Below are positions 5,980 to 7,499 of a DNA stretch of 7,499 nt, in pieces. The notes under the pieces are model-generated. The model did not search any database and had not been told where the DNA came from. It worked only from the letters and a program-made list of their open reading frames with translations. The stretch comes from Bifidobacteriaceae bacterium (GTDB lineage: Bacteria; Actinomycetota; Actinomycetes; Actinomycetales; WQXJ01), in the NCBI GenBank assembly GCA_031261885.1, contig JAISIU010000316.1, forward strand, positions 1 to 7,499, read 5' to 3'. Made by a program: the position numbers and the translations under genes. Within the stretch, counting starts at the first letter, position 1. The number at the start of each line of letters is the position of its first letter.

Positions 5980-6517
5980 GCGCGGGGACCGGGCGCGCAT
6001 CGAGCGCCTGGTCCTCGATCATCTGCGCACCATCCCCGATTTTCCCGAGCCCGGTATCGCGTTTCGCGACATCACGCCGTTGCTCGCGGACGGCACGGCC
6101 TTCCGCGCGGTCAGCGAGTACTGGGCCCAGGCGGTCAGGGACTCGGGCGCCGACTTCGTGGTCGGCATCGAGGCCCGCGGCTTCATCGTGGCGGCGCCGG
6201 CGGCGGCCCTCGCGGGCGTGGGCTTCGTCCCGTTGCGCAAACCCGGCAAGCTGCCGGGCGTGACGATCTCTGAGTCCTACGCCCTCGAATACGGCCAGGC
6301 CACGCTCGAGATGCACGAGGACGCGATCAAACCAGGCAGCCGCGTCGTCATCATGGACGACGTCCTGGCGACCGGCGGCACGGCCCACGCGGCCGCGGCG
6401 CTTATGGAACGCGCGGGCGGCGAAGTCGTGAACCTGATGTTCCTCATGGAGCTCGACGGCCTCGACGGCCGCGCCATGATCGGACCCAGGCCCATCGACG
6501 TCCTCGCGCGCGTCTGA
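5966..6517 (+). CDS. apt: Adenine phosphoribosyltransferase
   Basis: Apt converts adenine and PRPP to AMP and pyrophosphate in the cytoplasm (purine salvage). With GTG 5966 as start the protein has 183 residues, the usual size. Seen: the N-terminal family block IPDFPEPGIAFRDITPLL (23-40), GIEARGFI (67-74), the adenine-site region LRKPGKLPG (90-98), SYALEYG (104-110) and the PRPP loop VVIMDDVLATGGTA (127-140) with D131 and D132. All expected motifs are intact. The start overlaps the secF stop by 14 bases and has no clear ribosome site, which suggests coupling to secF translation. In-frame GTG 5915 and ATG 5873 would add 17 or 31 residues lying wholly inside secF; those residues are Arg-rich and unlike the family, so they are less likely. 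Confidence 0.95.
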   Translation: MPSSERGDRARIERLVLDHLRTIPDFPEPGIAFRDITPLLADGTAFRAVSEYWAQAVRDSGADFVVGIEARGFIVAAPAAALAGVGFVPLRKPGKLPGVTISESYALEYGQATLEMHEDAIKPGSRVVIMDDVLATGGTAHAAAALMERAGGEVVNLMFLMELDGLDGRAMIGPRPIDVLARV

Positions 6518-6537
6518 GAAAGCGCCGCGGCGGCCCG

Positions 6538-6577
6538 CCAGCGGGCGGCTCCGGGCGCGTGACGGCGGGCCCGCTGG
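6538..6577 (+). repeat. 9-bp inverted repeat between apt and relA
   Basis: CCAGCGGGC (6538-6546) and GCCCGCTGG (6569-6577) are exact reverse complements, 22 bases apart. The right arm overlaps a 10-base perfect palindrome GCGGGCCCGC (6565-6574), and the left arm overlaps a small alternative stem GCCCG/CGGGC (6533-6537/6542-6546). There is no T-run, so a canonical terminator is not supported, but the structure could end or slow apt transcription, or act as an operator, since it sits just upstream of the relA -10 element. Confidence 0.45.
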
Positions 6578-6587
6578 ACAGTGCCCG

Positions 6588-6593
6588 TAAACT
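6588..6593 (+). promoter_or_regulatory. Likely -10 element of a leaderless relA transcript
   Basis: TAAACT fits TANNNT and is followed by six bases (GGGCGC) and then the ATG at 6600. This spacing would put the transcription start on the A of the start codon. No Shine-Dalgarno sequence precedes the ATG, which agrees with a leaderless mRNA. No -35 match is visible at the normal distance. Confidence 0.6.
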
Positions 6594-6599
6594 GGGCGC

Positions 6600-7499
6600 A
6601 TGAGTGAGAACCAGACGCAAGCGGGATCCGCCAGAGCGGCGGACAAACCGCGCGGACGCGCCTGGTTCGGGGCGGCCCGCGGCCACCAGAAGTTCGCGCG
6701 GGAACTGGACCCGATCCTCGACGGTCTCCACAAGTACCACGCGCGCATGGACGCGGGCGTGGTCGAGCGGGCCTACGAGGTCGCGGCCCGCGTGCACAAG
6801 GGGCAGTTCCGCAAGTCCGGCGAGCCGTATATCACGCACCCGCTCGCGGTCGCGACCATCCTCGCGGAGCTCGGCATGACCCCTTCCACACTGGCCGCGG
6901 CGCTGCTGCACGACACGGTCGAGGACACGCCGTACTCGCTGGAGGAGCTCGAGGCGGACTTCGGCCCCGAGATCGCGCTGCTCGTGGACGGCGTCACGAA
7001 GCTCGAGAAGGTCCAGTACGGGGAGGCCGCGCAGGCCGAGACCGTCAGGAAGATGGTCGTGGCGACCGCCAAGGACATCCGCGTGCTGGTCATCAAGCTC
7101 GCGGACCGGCTGCACAACGCGCGCACGTGGGGCTACGTGTCCGCGGCCAACGCGCAGCGCAAGGCCCGCGAGACGCTGGAGATCTACGCTCCGTTGGCCC
7201 ACCGGCTCGGCATGAACACGATCAAGTGGGAACTGGAGGACCTGTCCTTCAAGACCCTCTACCCGAAGATGTATGACGAGGTCGTCCGCGTCGTCGCCGA
7301 ACGGGCCCCGGCGCGCGACGAGTTCCTGAAGGTCGTCACCGAGCAGGTGAAGGCCGACCTCCAGGCGTCGAAGATCAAGTCGACGGTCACGTCCCGCCCC
7401 AAGCACTACTACTCGATCTACCAGAAGATGGTGGTCCGCGCCCGCGACATCGACGACATCTACGACCTTGTCGGCGTCCGCATCATCGTGGACTCGGTG
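6600..7499 (+). CDS. relA: RelA/SpoT-type (p)ppGpp synthetase/hydrolase, N-terminal part
   Basis: Rel enzymes make (p)ppGpp from ATP and GDP/GTP on starved ribosomes and hydrolyse it when nutrients return. The frame is open from ATG 6600 to the window end (300 codons); the family has about 750 residues or more, so the gene is cut by the window edge. Seen: a non-conserved N-terminus (1-35); the HD hydrolase domain with R71 and H80 in RKSGEPYITHP, ALLHDTVEDT (101-110: H104, D105, E108, D109) and VIKLADRLHNARTW (164-177: D169, N173); and the start of the synthetase domain with SRPKHYYSIYQKM (265-277: K268, S272) and DLVGVRIIV (289-297: D289). A complete hydrolase site argues for a bifunctional Rel rather than a synthetase-only RelA. 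The RXKD/EXDD motif and the C-terminal TGS and ACT domains lie beyond the window. The position after apt is typical of actinomycetes. Confidence 0.96.
   Translation, partial: MSENQTQAGSARAADKPRGRAWFGAARGHQKFARELDPILDGLHKYHARMDAGVVERAYEVAARVHKGQFRKSGEPYITHPLAVATILAELGMTPSTLAAALLHDTVEDTPYSLEELEADFGPEIALLVDGVTKLEKVQYGEAAQAETVRKMVVATAKDIRVLVIKLADRLHNARTWGYVSAANAQRKARETLEIYAPLAHRLGMNTIKWELEDLSFKTLYPKMYDEVVRVVAERAPARDEFLKVVTEQVKADLQASKIKSTVTSRPKHYYSIYQKMVVRARDIDDIYDLVGVRIIVDSV

Noticed and set aside
4399..6000. A 533-codon open frame on the minus strand opposite the end of secD and all of secF.
   Set aside because: Its product is mostly Arg, Asp, Gly and Glu without family motifs, as expected for antisense frames in high-GC genes. 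The + strand frames have clear SecD and SecF motifs.
1945..6574. A shared GGGCCC-containing dyad upstream of both the yajC and relA -10 elements (1945-1955 and 6565-6574).
   Set aside because: The distance to the -10 differs (11 against 15 bases) and the flanks do not match; short GC palindromes are expected by chance here.
6575..6593. TGGACA (6575-6580) as the -35 partner of the relA -10 element.
   Set aside because: It matches TTGACA at five of six positions, but only seven bases separate it from TAAACT; a working promoter needs about 16-18.
1..7499. CRISPR arrays, tRNA or rRNA genes, insertion sequences, phage or defence genes.
   Set aside because: Nearly all of the window is covered by seven conserved housekeeping genes, the gaps are at most about 110 bases, and none shows spaced repeats, a cloverleaf or transposase traces.

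Overview
The window is high-GC DNA carrying a compact run of seven genes, all on the + strand: the end of ruvC, then ruvA, ruvB, yajC, secD, secF, apt and the first 300 codons of a relA/spoT-type gene. This order, the GTG starts at several genes, the strong GC bias at third codon positions and the actinobacterial-style SecD point to an actinomycete (Actinomycetota). I cannot name the genus from the sequence.

Layout. Positions 1-1912 hold the Holliday-junction genes: the ruvC C-terminus, a 52-base gap, then ruvA and ruvB overlapping by 11 bases. After a 109-base gap with a possible promoter come the Sec accessory genes: yajC (2022-2534), a 92-base leader with a perfect hairpin, secD (2627-4819) and secF (4819-5979), the last two joined by a one-base TGATG overlap. 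apt (best start GTG 5966) overlaps the end of secF by 14 bases. An 82-base gap follows, with a 9-bp inverted repeat and a -10-like hexamer placed for a leaderless transcript. The relA-type gene starts at 6600 and runs off the window.

Functions. RuvA and RuvB form the branch-migration motor and RuvC is the resolvase. YajC, SecD and SecF form the membrane complex that uses the proton motive force to help pull preproteins through SecYEG. Apt salvages adenine to AMP. Rel makes and breaks (p)ppGpp from purine nucleotides, so the two downstream genes are metabolically linked.

No undescribed multi-gene system is visible; the gene content is conserved housekeeping. The points worth a second look are regulatory or local: the likely leaderless relA start, the secD leader hairpin, the Ser/Ala-rich insertion and long charged tail of SecD, a rare-codon cluster with a TTA codon in secD, the secF ribosome-binding site encoded by the acidic SecD tail, and a 15-bp tandem duplication at the end of secF.
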